64,000 bases of DNA, from the NCBI GenBank assembly GCA_965224535.1, contig CBDCZR010000021.1, positions 62,001 to 126,000 on the forward strand, written 5' to 3'. The notes below the pieces were generated by a model that was not told where the DNA came from, made no database searches, and saw only the letters and a list, made by a program, of their open reading frames with translations. The stretch is from JBCDHN01 sp965224535 (lineage in GTDB: Bacteria; Verrucomicrobiota; Verrucomicrobiia; Verrucomicrobiales; DEV007). Positions 34,499 to 44,267 of this stretch are shown here, piece after piece. Numbering within the stretch: position 1 is the stretch's first letter; each line of letters begins with the position of its first letter. The translations under genes were made by a program, and so were the position numbers.

Positions 34499-36490
34499 AT
34501 GAAGCGATATTCGCTCACCTCAATTGTCGTGGCATTCGTGCTAGGCAACGCCGGAATTTCGGCTGAATCCGGCGATGAGGAGCTTCCTTGGTCGTTCGCG
34601 CCGCTAAAACGCCCGCCGGTGGATTCCGCCAAGTACCAGCGCTGGGCGTTGGATGATTCGGACCGCTTTATCGCCGCAAAACTCGAGGCCGCGGGCTTGC
34701 GTCCGAACGGCGGCGCAGGCCGGCGAACGTTGATTCGACGCGCGGCGCTGGATTTGACCGGTTTGCCGCCAACCCTGGACGAAGTGGACGCTTTCCTGCG
34801 AGATCCGGCCTCCGACCAGGATGCGTTCGCCGAGGTTGTCAATGGTTACCTGGCCAGCGAACGCTTTGGCGAGCGCTGGGGCCGGCACTGGCTGGATGTG
34901 GCGCGCTATGCCGATAGCGTGGGCCGAACCTGGAACGCGCCGTTCGTTTACGCCTGGCGTTATCGCGATTGGGTGATTGACGCTTTCAACAGCGACAAGC
35001 CCTACAACCGCTTCGTGGGCGAGCAGATTGCGGGCGATCTTTTGCCGGCCAAAACGGTGGCGCAACGGCGCGATCAGGTGGTCGCGACCGGCTTCCTCAC
35101 GTTGGGCTCGCTCACCATCAACGGCGGCGGCAACGAGCAATTTGTGCTGGATCAGGTGGACGACCAAATCGACGTGACGACGCGCGGTTTCCTGGGTTTG
35201 AGCATCGCCTGCGCGCGCTGCCACGACCACAAATACGATCCCATCTCCCAGCGGGATTACTACGCGCTGGCGGGGATTTTTTACAGTTCGTGGACGTATT
35301 CCGGCACGCCGCACGTGAGCGACCACGCCGGCTACGGCTACGTGGATCCGGAGATGCTGGTTAGCCTGCCGGATGACGTCGCCTCGCCGGTGGACCGCGT
35401 CCGTTCCGTGCCCGCCGGGATTCACTCGATGAGCGACCTGCGTCAATTCGGCGGAAAAGCGCCGCCGCCGTTTGAAATCGTGCCGAATTGGGCCATGGGC
35501 ATGCGCGACGGCAAGCCGGTGAATTGCGCGCTGCGTCATGGCGGCCAATTTTGGGATCGCGGCGATGCGCCGCCGCGGGGCGATCTGCAGATTCCTGGTT
35601 TGCCGGAATTTCCCGAGGTTTCCGCGGATGCCAGCGGCCGGCTGCAACTGGCGCAATGGATCACCTCACCCACGCATCCGCTGACCGCGCGGGTCATGGT
35701 AAATCGCGTCTGGCAGCACTTGTTCGGCAAAGGATTGGTCGAATCTGCGGACAACTTTGGCTTCACCGGCCGGCAGCCCTCGCACCCGGCTTTGCTCGAT
35801 CATCTGGCGGTGCGATTCGTCGAAAGCGGCTGGTCGGTGAAAGCGCTGATTCGCACCATCATGCTAAGCCGCACCTACCAGATCAACGGCGATTTCCAGC
35901 CCACTGCCGCGGAAAATGACCCTGACAATGCGCTATACTGGCGCTTCAGCCCGCGCCGGCTGGAGTTGGAGCCATTGCGCGATAGCATGCTCTTCGTTTC
36001 CGGTGCGCTGAAACTAGACCGGCCGCAACCGGGCTACATCGCGGGAAACGGCAACCGGGGACGCAGCCGGGTTCGCGGTGAGATCGGCTTCGACTCGCCC
36101 TATCGCACGATTTACCTTCCGGTTCTGCGCGACTTCTTGCCGGATGAGTACGGCGTGTTCGATTTTCCCGATCCCAGCTCGCTCAATGGCCGCCGCCACG
36201 TTACCACTGCCCCGCCGCAGGCGCTGTTTTTCATGAACAGCCGCTTTGTTTCCGACGCGGCCTACGACACCGCCTACCGGCTATTTGAATTGGCGAAAAC
36301 CAGCCGCGAGCGCGTCGATTTGGCCTACCAACTGCTCCTAAGCCGCGAACCGAGCCCGGATGAGCGCGACGGCGCGCTGAAGCTGATGCGCGGCCTCGAC
36401 GTGGACGGCCTGAACGACGCGGAAGGCTACCGCTGGGCCGTTTTCATCCAAGCGCTGTTTGCCGGCGCGGAATTTCGCTACGTTTTGTAG
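34499..36490 (+). CDS. DUF1549-DUF1553 protein (no N-terminal cytochrome domain)
   Basis: A 663-residue exported protein with signal peptide MKRYSLTSIVVAFVLGNAGISA. DUF1549 is marked by LIRRAALDLTGLPPTL, RHWLDVARYADS and the haem-like IACARCHDHKYDP; DUF1553 by PLTARVMVNRVWQHLFGKGL and the SP..RLE..RD segment. Unlike the paralogue at 27437 it lacks the N-terminal PSCyt1 domain and the beta-rich insert, so it is the short version of the family. A DUF1501 partner is encoded at 40374, separated by an oppositely oriented Uma2 gene and two secreted-protein genes. Confidence 0.9.
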   Translation: MKRYSLTSIVVAFVLGNAGISAESGDEELPWSFAPLKRPPVDSAKYQRWALDDSDRFIAAKLEAAGLRPNGGAGRRTLIRRAALDLTGLPPTLDEVDAFLRDPASDQDAFAEVVNGYLASERFGERWGRHWLDVARYADSVGRTWNAPFVYAWRYRDWVIDAFNSDKPYNRFVGEQIAGDLLPAKTVAQRRDQVVATGFLTLGSLTINGGGNEQFVLDQVDDQIDVTTRGFLGLSIACARCHDHKYDPISQRDYYALAGIFYSSWTYSGTPHVSDHAGYGYVDPEMLVSLPDDVASPVDRVRSVPAGIHSMSDLRQFGGKAPPPFEIVPNWAMGMRDGKPVNCALRHGGQFWDRGDAPPRGDLQIPGLPEFPEVSADASGRLQLAQWITSPTHPLTARVMVNRVWQHLFGKGLVESADNFGFTGRQPSHPALLDHLAVRFVESGWSVKALIRTIMLSRTYQINGDFQPTAAENDPDNALYWRFSPRRLELEPLRDSMLFVSGALKLDRPQPGYIAGNGNRGRSRVRGEIGFDSPYRTIYLPVLRDFLPDEYGVFDFPDPSSLNGRRHVTTAPPQALFFMNSRFVSDAAYDTAYRLFELAKTSRERVDLAYQLLLSREPSPDERDGALKLMRGLDVDGLNDAEGYRWAVFIQALFAGAEFRYVL

Positions 36491-36498
36491 CCGCAAGC

Positions 36499-37101
36499 CT
36501 ATGTCGACTCCGATTCCGTCAAATCCGGCAACCCTTCAAAAATCTCCGCCAACGGCAGTTCGAAATCCGGCAAGATTTCCGGAATTCGCAGCGATTCGCC
36601 TTTTGCCAGGGTGTAGCCCTTGGAATCCAGCGGGTTGTTGTAAACCATGACGGAACGGACCGCCAAGCTAATGACCCACACCTCCTTCATGCCGATGTCG
36701 AAGTATTCCGCCAGCTTGGTAAGCACGGATTCCAGAGGATTGCTGGGCGACATGATCTCCACCCCAAGCTCCGGCGCCACGTGCAGCGCGGCAACGCCAT
36801 CGGGCTGGTCTTTGAGCGTTTCGTTGGAAACGAACGCCAGGTCGATCCCACGTCCGGTATCCGGACCACGGCGGGTCAGGACCTTGACGTCGCCCGCAAA
36901 AACTTGGCCAAGTTTGCGCTCGCGCAGATACGGCTTGAATGCGGCCGACACGTTGAACTGCACGATGCCGTGATCGGGATTGTTATTGCCCATGAGAAAA
37001 ACCTTTCCTTCGATTAGATCCGCCACCTCATCAAAATGAAGCATTCCAAACTCCTCGATGGTGAGAAGCTCTTCCGTGTCGATGGCGGGAGCGGCAGACA
37101 T
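36499..37101 (-). CDS. Uma2-family (DUF820) PD-(D/E)xK-type protein, copy 1
   Basis: A 200-residue protein with the features of Uma2: an N-terminal (LTIEEFGMLHFD) segment, DLIEGKVFLMG, the PDHGIVQFN helix, and the nuclease-like core GRGIDLAFVS...PELGVEIMSPSN with a following KEVWVI strand. The family is greatly expanded in cyanobacteria and PVC bacteria and has a restriction-endonuclease fold, but no biological role is established. It is convergent with the preceding gene (8-base gap), and a second, distant copy is at 57777. Confidence 0.82.
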   Translation of the reverse strand: MSAAPAIDTEELLTIEEFGMLHFDEVADLIEGKVFLMGNNNPDHGIVQFNVSAAFKPYLRERKLGQVFAGDVKVLTRRGPDTGRGIDLAFVSNETLKDQPDGVAALHVAPELGVEIMSPSNPLESVLTKLAEYFDIGMKEVWVISLAVRSVMVYNNPLDSKGYTLAKGESLRIPEILPDFELPLAEIFEGLPDLTESEST

Positions 37102-37208
37102 TGTGAGGCGATTTTAGGCGCCGGCGGCCGAATCCTCAAGCCCCGCCGGCGAATTTCCGGCTGTTTTCACCCACATTAACTCCTCGATTCAGGAATCCAA
37201 CCTCCGCC

Positions 37209-38768
37209 ATGACACGTCGCAAATGGTTGACCGCAAGCACGATTGCCGGGATTCATCTGAGTGCCGCGTGGCTGGCGCTGAGCGGTTGGCTGGAGGATCC
37301 GTGGCACAGTTCGCCAACTGACTTGCGGCACAAGCGGCGTCCGGATGCGCCGGTCTTGACAGTGCAACCGGACCTGGGTTTTGGGAGCGGGATATTTTTC
37401 GATCCGCATGATTTTGGGGTGACGCGCATCGAAAATGCGATGGTCGCGGTGTTGGAACCAGAGGCGCCCGTGCCTGCGGTCGGACTTCGAATCGAGGGCG
37501 AAGCGGTGCATCTGGACTGGGAGCCGCCGGAGTTGAAACGGACCGAAATGGTGGCGCGCAATCATTTTGGCGATCTTTCGCCCTACGCCGGCGAGACGGA
37601 GATTCGGCTGCCGAATGGCGACGGCTGGATTCGGCCGGTGGCGCAGGCGACGGCTTATCGCGTGGGCGAGGATTCCTGGGCTGGCCTTGACGAGGAGGGC
37701 CGGAACCTACGATTCCGCGCGATCGACCCGGGTTTTCGCTTGGAGGAGATCCCAGCCGAATTGCGAAGCTGGATTTCGAGCCAAAACGGACATGGCCCGA
37801 TTCATCGGGTCATTTTCCGCACCGCGGGTTTGGCGCGAGGCTGCTGCGATTTTGCCGCTCTCTACGATGGACGAACCGGGGCCGAGGTGGACAACTACGC
37901 AAAGGAGGTGGGTGACCTCGAAGGTTGGCTGGCGCTGGATTTTTTCCTGGGAGTCTGGCACGAAACACCGGTGGTCCTGAGGTTGAACCTGGTTTTTAGC
38001 GAACCGGTTTCAGCCATACTGCCCCTGAGCCCGAATTCTAGCGTCGTGATCCCAAACCACATGCGCGTGGGATATGTGGCAACCGTGAAAGGGAAGATCG
38101 GCAGACATTTCACCGGGAAGTGGCACATCGAGAATAAATTGCGTTTCACATCGTCCCCGGACGACGCGTCGATTCTCGTGGCGATGCAGCGATTCGGTTG
38201 GGAGAGTCACCTGGCGGCGCGCGATCCCCGGAACAAAAATTGGCGACGCTTTCGCTCACCGTTCGAGCGATACTTGGCACGTTCCTGGCAAATTCGCGAC
38301 GTGGTTTTCCAGCAGGCTGAAGTGGCAAATCTCAGCGAATTGGTGGTCGGCGTCATTCCCAACCAGGCTCGGCTTTGGTTCGAATTGGAAGGCCTGGGTG
38401 GGATGCCAAACTCCACGAGCATCGACGATTTGTTCGACGTGCGCATCCCGTGGATCGACTTCAGGCGCCTCCACCGAAGCGACATCTTGGGTATAGTTGG
38501 TAGTGCTACCGAAAGGGAAGTTTCTTTCTACGATGACGCCCACTATTTCGACAACCCACCGATGGGAAACCTGAGCGCGTTCCAACAACCGATCGAAAAC
38601 ACCACGCCACGGGAGTTGCTTCAGGTTTGGCTGCGCGACAACCCGGATTTTTGGGCGGAAGTGAGCGAATCGCAGGATCACCAGATTTGGATCCGCGAGA
38701 GGGAGGGGTTCCTCGATCGGCTTAGGAATTGGTGGGCAACGCACAAGCCCGGTTGGATCGGAAAATGA
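37209..38768 (+). CDS. Secreted/anchored hypothetical protein, paralogue A
   Basis: A 519-residue protein beginning MTRRKWLTASTIAGIHLSAA, a twin-arginine-like or membrane-anchor N-terminus. The rest is a soluble, beta-rich protein without known motifs. Segments LWFELEGLGGMPNS, DDLFDVRIPW, and TTPRELLQVWLRDNP recur in similar form in the next gene, showing that the two arose by duplication. The stop overlaps the next ATG as ATGA (38765-38768), so they are co-translated. It lies between cytochrome-cassette genes, which suggests an extracytoplasmic role, but no function can be assigned. Confidence 0.7.
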   Translation: MTRRKWLTASTIAGIHLSAAWLALSGWLEDPWHSSPTDLRHKRRPDAPVLTVQPDLGFGSGIFFDPHDFGVTRIENAMVAVLEPEAPVPAVGLRIEGEAVHLDWEPPELKRTEMVARNHFGDLSPYAGETEIRLPNGDGWIRPVAQATAYRVGEDSWAGLDEEGRNLRFRAIDPGFRLEEIPAELRSWISSQNGHGPIHRVIFRTAGLARGCCDFAALYDGRTGAEVDNYAKEVGDLEGWLALDFFLGVWHETPVVLRLNLVFSEPVSAILPLSPNSSVVIPNHMRVGYVATVKGKIGRHFTGKWHIENKLRFTSSPDDASILVAMQRFGWESHLAARDPRNKNWRRFRSPFERYLARSWQIRDVVFQQAEVANLSELVVGVIPNQARLWFELEGLGGMPNSTSIDDLFDVRIPWIDFRRLHRSDILGIVGSATEREVSFYDDAHYFDNPPMGNLSAFQQPIENTTPRELLQVWLRDNPDFWAEVSESQDHQIWIREREGFLDRLRNWWATHKPGWIGK

Positions 38769-40294
38769 ACTCGTCGCGCCGCCGTAGGATTTTGTTAGGG
38801 TCGGGAATCGCGGGGTTCGTGGCTGTCCTCGCCTACCTTGGATGGTCGTCGGCGAATCCGGAATGGTTCAGTTCGGCAACCGCAAGGCGCTACCCGGAAA
38901 ACTAGGAAACCACCCTGACAAACCAACACGGCGGCCTCAATTTGCCAGGCTTCCGCGTTGTCCCGCTGCCGGATTCGATCGAAGAATGGGACCACCAAGC
39001 GCCCTTGCCCAAGGCCGCCGTGCGCGAGGAAAAGGGGGTGATTCACCTCGATTGGAAGAAGCCGCTGAAGGAACCAACGCGCGTTTATCCGGACAACTGG
39101 CTGGGTGGTTTCAACGTTACACCGGGGGAGTTCGAGCGAGAATTAGCCGGCGGTGAGGGAAAGCTGCGATTCCTGGCCCGGTCCACGTTTTATCGCACGA
39201 GCCAGGAAACCTGGGGCGGCCAGGTGGGCGAGCCGGGTGAGGACGTTGCCGAATCGGTCGAGCTGGACTGGCAATGGCTCGGCTCCGCGACCGGCGAGGA
39301 GAAAGCCGGATTGCCGCCGGAATTTCAGCGGATGGATACCCGGTTTCTCCGCAAAGACGATGTGACCTTCCACAGCATCCTCCTGAAGGCGGAGGACGTG
39401 GCCGCGATCGACGTTTTCGGCGTGTTATTGTTCGACGCGCGCACCAGCCGGAGAATCGGTTGGCCTGCCGTCATGTTTCAGACCAGCGAGCGGGTGGGCG
39501 ATTGGATTCGGCTGACCCAGAGCGTCTGGATTCAGCACGAAACGCCGGTTTTGCTGAAGCTGGACTTTGCCGCGGGGACGCCGAAATCCGCGCGTTTGCC
39601 GCTGCAGCCGAACGCCGAGGTGGTGGTGAACGAAAACCTGCGTGTCGGCCACGTTTGTTCCCGCGTTGGCCATCTCTACGCGCATGATTCGGAGATTGCG
39701 CTGGAATTCGAGCCTAACCCGGATGTTCAGTCCTTTACCCTGGTTGGCCCCGCCACCTACACCGACCGCCGTTTGCTCGTCCGCCATCCCGCCGAGCAAA
39801 CCTGGATTCGCTCGAAGCCATGGGTCTACATCGCCTCAAATCCTGACGACATGCTCATCGAAACCGGAGTTCACCTGGTTAGCTTCACCGGTTTGGGGGA
39901 GGAATTGCCCACGCATCTGGAAGTCGGCTACCTGCCTTACAAACAGCGGCTCTGGGTGCACTTTGACGATTTGGGTGGAATGCCGAGCCCGGGCGGGATC
40001 GAGAATTTGTTCGACGTGCGGATTCCGTTTTATTGGGAGGGGAACTACTCCGGGCTTTCTCCCATTGCCCAAATGCTGGAGTTGGACCTGGGCGGCAATG
40101 TCAGCGGCGGCGGCTACGACCGGCTCCCACCTTCGCTGACGGAGACCACTCCCCGCGAGGTTCTGCGGGAATTTGCGCGCAAGAATCCTCGGGTCCGGAT
40201 TTGGGTGGATGAGGAGGAGCAAGAGTTGGTGGTGAACGAGCGGCCGAGCTTTCTCGAGCGGGTGAAGGGTTGGTTGGAGAAGTTGCAGCCCTAG
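38765..40294 (+). pseudogene. Paralogue B of the secreted hypothetical protein, interrupted by an in-frame amber codon
   Basis: From ATG 38765 the frame encodes a basic start and membrane segment (MNSSRRRRILLGSGIAGFVA) and 46 codons later meets TAG at 38903-38905. The same frame then stays open for a further 462 codons with sequence that aligns to paralogue A (VHFDDLGGMPSPGG, ENLFDVRIPFY, TTPREVLREFARKNP). Without the stop the product would be about 508 residues, close to paralogue A (519). A TTG at 38942 is the only nearby restart and would lack an export signal. It is either a pseudogene or needs TAG readthrough; TAG is used as a normal stop elsewhere in the window. Confidence 0.82.
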
Positions 40295-40373
40295 CTTGAA
40301 GCCTGACGGCGGAAGTTTTCCCTGTTTTCGATGAAATTTGGCATAGGCTCTCAAACAATTCCCTGATACCTCG

Positions 40374-41684
40374 ATGACCACCCGCCGCCATTTCCTCCAC
40401 ACCAGCGGCCCTGCGTTTGGCACGCTGGCGCTCAACGCGTTGCTCCCAGGTTGGGCCATGGGCGCGAACCCGCTGACGCCGAAACCCACCCATCACCCGG
40501 CCACAGCCAAGCGCGTCATTTTCCTGTTCATGAACGGCGGGCCGAGCCATCACGAAACCTTCGACCACAAGCCGGAGTTGGCCCGCGCGGCGCAAACCAA
40601 CGCCCGTCTCCTGGCGCCGGCGCTAGATTTTTCCCCGGCCGGGAACAGCGGGCTGATGATCTCCGAGGCGTTTCCAAATTTGGCCAAACACGCCGATGAC
40701 CTCTGCCTGCTCAACGGCATGAAGATCGGCACCAACAGCCACCTGCAAGGCGTCGTGCGCCTCCACACCGGTAACGAAATGTTCGTGCGCCCTTCGATGG
40801 GAAGCTGGATCGTCTACGGCCTGGGTTCCGAGGCCGAGGACCTGCCCGGCTTCGTCACCATCAACCCGATCTCCAACCAGGGCGGCGCTGGAAACTACGG
40901 CTCGGCCTTCTTGCCGGCCAGCTACCAGGGCACGCGAATCTCCGGCGGCGGGGCAGGAAGCGTCCCGAATTTGTCCAACGGCCGCCTAACCGATGAAGAT
41001 CAGCGCAGCCAGCTCGATTTCATCAACCGCTCCAACGCGGATTTGGCCAATCGCTTCCCCGGGAACCCGGAATTTGAGGGCGTCATCCAGAGTTACGAAA
41101 TGGCGTTCAAGATGCAGACGTCCATCCCGGAAACCTTCGATCTGCGCCGCGAACCGGCGTCCGTGACCGGGCTCTACGGCGCATCCAGCTTTGGCACGCA
41201 GTGTCTGATGGCGCGGCGATTGGCGGAGAAGGGCGTCCGCTTCATCCAGCTCACCTCCAACGGCTGGGATCATCACGGCAACGTGCGAAACGGCGTCCTT
41301 GACGGCGCGGCGAGGATCGACCAACCCATCGCCGGGTTGCTGACCGATCTCAAGCAGCGCGACATGTTGAAGGAGACGTTGGTGGTTTGGGGCGGCGAAT
41401 TTGGCCGCGGCGCGGGCGAGGACAACAGCGGCGGGCGCGGCCACAACGGCCAAGGCTTCACCTTTTGGATGGCCGGCGGCGGTGTGAAAGGCGGCCACGT
41501 GCACGGAGCCACCGACGAACTGGGCGCCGAAGCCGTGGACGGCGTGATGAATTTTCACGATCTGCACGCTACGATTTTGCACCTGTTAGGGCTGAATCAT
41601 CGCCGGCTCACCTACCGTTACGCCGGCCGCAAATTCCGGCTGACGGACACCGAGGGCGAGGTGGCGAAGGATATTTTGGCGTAG
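40374..41684 (+). CDS. DUF1501 family protein
   Basis: A 436-residue Tat-type exported protein: TTRRHFLHTSG is a twin-arginine signal, followed by AKRVIFLFMNGGPSHHETFD, NGWDHHGN, WGGEFGRGAG and the C-terminal HDLHATILHLLGLNH and FRLTDTEGEVAKDIL. These are the alkaline-phosphatase/sulfatase-like hallmarks of DUF1501, the usual partner of DUF1549/DUF1553 proteins. It is intact, unlike the split copy at 24385. A degraded copy of its last 50 bases occurs at 44214. Confidence 0.9.
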   Translation: MTTRRHFLHTSGPAFGTLALNALLPGWAMGANPLTPKPTHHPATAKRVIFLFMNGGPSHHETFDHKPELARAAQTNARLLAPALDFSPAGNSGLMISEAFPNLAKHADDLCLLNGMKIGTNSHLQGVVRLHTGNEMFVRPSMGSWIVYGLGSEAEDLPGFVTINPISNQGGAGNYGSAFLPASYQGTRISGGGAGSVPNLSNGRLTDEDQRSQLDFINRSNADLANRFPGNPEFEGVIQSYEMAFKMQTSIPETFDLRREPASVTGLYGASSFGTQCLMARRLAEKGVRFIQLTSNGWDHHGNVRNGVLDGAARIDQPIAGLLTDLKQRDMLKETLVVWGGEFGRGAGEDNSGGRGHNGQGFTFWMAGGGVKGGHVHGATDELGAEAVDGVMNFHDLHATILHLLGLNHRRLTYRYAGRKFRLTDTEGEVAKDILA

Positions 41685-41717
41685 CGCGGGCGCTCCGTGC
41701 GCGACGATGAACTCAAG

Positions 41718-41800
41718 GAGAGGCGACACTCTTGTCGCCCGCGGAGGATCTTGCCAAGGTCATGCCGAGGCTCCGTGCGCGACAGGAGTGTCGCGGCCTC
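41718..41800. repeat. REP-like imperfect inverted repeat
   Basis: GAGAGGCGACACTCTTGTCGC at 41718-41738 pairs in inverted orientation with GCGACAGGAGTGTCGC plus GGCCTC at 41779-41800. Each arm can also fold on itself (GCGACA/TGTCGC). A short direct repeat CTCCGTGCGCGAC appears at about 41690 and again at 41771. The element lies between two convergent genes, the common location of REP/BIME-type repeats, and could also serve as a bidirectional terminator. Confidence 0.6.
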
Positions 41801-41835
41801 TTGAGGTGCTGGTTGGTCGACGCGCAGCGCAGCTT

Positions 41836-44175
41836 CTACCTTGATCCCGCTTTCGGCTCACGCGGTTGCGGCCAATCGAGATGCCGGTGCAAAAACCGAA
41901 ACGTCCCCTCGCCGCGAATGCTGTGTCCACCCTGGAAAAATTCGATCTCCGTCCGCTCCGCCATGCCGAATTGCGCGTAAAGCCAGCGCACCTTGGCGTA
42001 CTCATGCGCCACCCAACGATCGCGCGAAACGCGGTCGTGATGGCCGCGCTCGACCATGAACGGACGCGGAAAAATGAGGTAGGCCATCTCCGCGTAGTCA
42101 AACGTGGGGCCCAGGTTCCAGTAGGGCATCTCCCACTCGATCGTGCGCATGAAACCGTTCGGAAAATCGGTCGCCGCGACCTTGCGCGTCCATTGGTTGA
42201 AATCCCCGGAGCAAATCACCACCGCGTAGTCTTCCAGCACCGGCGGGACGCGAACCGCGGTTTCGCCGCCGTAGCTCAGGCCGTAAAACGCGATCCGCTT
42301 GGCATCCACGTTAGGCTGCGTTTTGAGCCAATCCAGAATCCGCCGGTGTGAGGGGATGATGAACGAAAACAGGGTGCAGCCGATCGCGTTCGCCTTGCGG
42401 TCCAGCCAGCGGTAACGGTCCTCGCCGCGGTAGAGATTGTGCGGCGCAAAGGTGATGAACCCACGTTCGGCCAGCTTTGCGGCGAAGTCGTTGTAAGCCG
42501 GGTTGGCGGCGTCGATCGTGTCGCGCGGAACGCCGTTGCGGCCGTGCTGACAGACCACGACGGGCCGCTTTTCGCCAGGTTTCAGGTCTTTGGGTAAAAC
42601 GAGCGTGCCCCAGGCGAAAAATTCCGGGTAAACGTCCAAAACCACGTCCCAGGCGGTCCACTTTTCGGTTTCGGCGACCTTGCGGCTCCTCGGATTTAGC
42701 GCGGCGAAGGGTTCGTCGAAATTGCCCATCGCCTCTTCGTGAAAACGCTTTCGAAAAGGCTTGGCGTTGGCGATGAAATTCGCCGGATCGAGCGTCGGAT
42801 GCTCCGCGTTCGTCGACCAGCGTCCGGGACGAAGCTTGGGTTCGGCCTGGAAGAGGAACCACTCCTCGCGCACGGAATCAGAGGCGCGAACCAGGCTCTG
42901 CACGTGATTCTCAAGCAGGCGGAAAAGCCGCGCGTGGCGGAGGTTAGGATCGAAATTGGTGCGTTTGTCAGGGACGAGTTGGGAGGGCAAATCGGCGTTG
43001 CGGCCGTTCTCCAGGTAGCCGTGCGGATTCTTCGTGCTCGCCTCCGGTTCGGCGAAAAATCGCGGGCGCAGACCGTGGGTTAACGCCGAAACCTCAGCGC
43101 GATGGGCGAACGCAAACGGCCGTTGGCCGAATCGCGCGAATTCCCCGGAAAGCTCCGTTTTTGGCTGAAGCTCGCCCTTTTGCTCCGTCACCGCAGGCCC
43201 TGCTACGGCTTCCACCAACAGCGCCCGCGGCGGGATCAACGACGAAATCTCTGCATCGCCAAATTCGCGCAGCAGGCCAAACACGTTGCGATAAATCGGC
43301 TCCCGCCAAACTCCCTCGCGCGAGCCAAAATAACCGGCAACGTGAGCCGCGCGGATTCGCGGATCGCACGCCGCCGCGTAGAACGCGATGAGCCCGCCCT
43401 CGCCGTAACCGCTAACGGCCACCGATTCCCCGGGCGCGACGCGTTCGGCCCAATCGACCGCCGCCAGCACCTTTTGCACCTCGTAACCAATGACGTGCCG
43501 GCCCATGTGAAACGCCTGTCGATAGATCCACTCGCGGTGGGTTTGGTCGGATCGCTTCAAGCGCGAATCTTCGCCGTCCGGGCCGAAACAACGGCGTCGG
43601 TCGATGAGCGCGGGAATGACGAGCCGAAATCCCGCGTGAGCCAGGTGACGGGTGGATTTTCGGCGCTCAGCATCCCCGTTAGCCAAGCCGAGAAGTTGCT
43701 CCGGCGTTTCGTCCGCGTCGGGGATGAGCACGATGGTCCCTTTGCGACCTGAGGACGGTTCCACCAGCAGTCCCTCGCTCCAAACGCCCGGCAAAACCGG
43801 CCAGCGAACCTGAAAAACCCGGAATTCCGGCGTTTCCGCGACCAAAGCCGGATTTTCCGCGTCGCCGAACCGCTCCATGCTCACCGGCGACACGCGTTCG
43901 TCCACCACGCCGATGATTTCGCGAAATCGCTCCCGATTCGGCGCGACCGACTTCTCGTAAGCCGCCGGCGAGCTGAAATCGTAGTTCCAATACCTGGCGC
44001 GCGTCTCCTTGGCATCGCCGATTTTGCGCTCCACGAAAGCATGCGCGCCATCCATGAGCCGCTCGGAGAGATCGGCTTCTGGCCATGTTAGGGCGGCGGT
44101 GTTCGGCAGCGTTTCCGCTTTGGCCAAGCCGAGCGAAATCCAGGTTGCGACAATCGCGAGGGCCAATCGATTCAT
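41836..44175 (-). CDS. Exported tandem alpha/beta-hydrolase (acetyl-xylan-esterase-like)
   Basis: A 779-residue protein with signal peptide MNRLALAIVATWISLGLAKA and two alpha/beta-hydrolase-like domains. The second (about 520-779) has an intact nucleophile elbow, YGLSYGGE, with an aspartate in ERGHHD and a histidine in QGGHSIRGEG as probable triad members, like acetyl-xylan esterases and dienelactone hydrolases. The first domain (about 120-400) has the same layout but its elbow reads SGYGEGG: glycine replaces the catalytic serine, so it is likely inactive and may bind substrate. It is convergent with DUF1501 and probably acts on polysaccharide esters outside the cytoplasm. Confidence 0.78.
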   Translation of the reverse strand: MNRLALAIVATWISLGLAKAETLPNTAALTWPEADLSERLMDGAHAFVERKIGDAKETRARYWNYDFSSPAAYEKSVAPNRERFREIIGVVDERVSPVSMERFGDAENPALVAETPEFRVFQVRWPVLPGVWSEGLLVEPSSGRKGTIVLIPDADETPEQLLGLANGDAERRKSTRHLAHAGFRLVIPALIDRRRCFGPDGEDSRLKRSDQTHREWIYRQAFHMGRHVIGYEVQKVLAAVDWAERVAPGESVAVSGYGEGGLIAFYAAACDPRIRAAHVAGYFGSREGVWREPIYRNVFGLLREFGDAEISSLIPPRALLVEAVAGPAVTEQKGELQPKTELSGEFARFGQRPFAFAHRAEVSALTHGLRPRFFAEPEASTKNPHGYLENGRNADLPSQLVPDKRTNFDPNLRHARLFRLLENHVQSLVRASDSVREEWFLFQAEPKLRPGRWSTNAEHPTLDPANFIANAKPFRKRFHEEAMGNFDEPFAALNPRSRKVAETEKWTAWDVVLDVYPEFFAWGTLVLPKDLKPGEKRPVVVCQHGRNGVPRDTIDAANPAYNDFAAKLAERGFITFAPHNLYRGEDRYRWLDRKANAIGCTLFSFIIPSHRRILDWLKTQPNVDAKRIAFYGLSYGGETAVRVPPVLEDYAVVICSGDFNQWTRKVAATDFPNGFMRTIEWEMPYWNLGPTFDYAEMAYLIFPRPFMVERGHHDRVSRDRWVAHEYAKVRWLYAQFGMAERTEIEFFQGGHSIRGEGTFRFLHRHLDWPQPREPKAGSR

Positions 44176-44213
44176 TTCCAAACCTGAGGCTGCCGGCACA
44201 TCACCGCAAATCC

Positions 44214-44267
44214 AATTCCGGCTGACGGACGCCTGCCGGCGAGGTGGCGACGGAGATTTTGGCGTAG
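44214..44267 (+). pseudogene. Remnant of a DUF1501 3' end
   Basis: About 54 bases match the last codons of the intact DUF1501 gene at 41633-41684: AATTCCGGCTGACGGAC, then GGCGAGGTGGCG, then ATTTTGGCGTAG. A one-base indel in the middle breaks the frame. The piece follows the hydrolase start region and is not preceded by any more of the gene, so it is a leftover of a duplication or deletion event. Confidence 0.65.
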
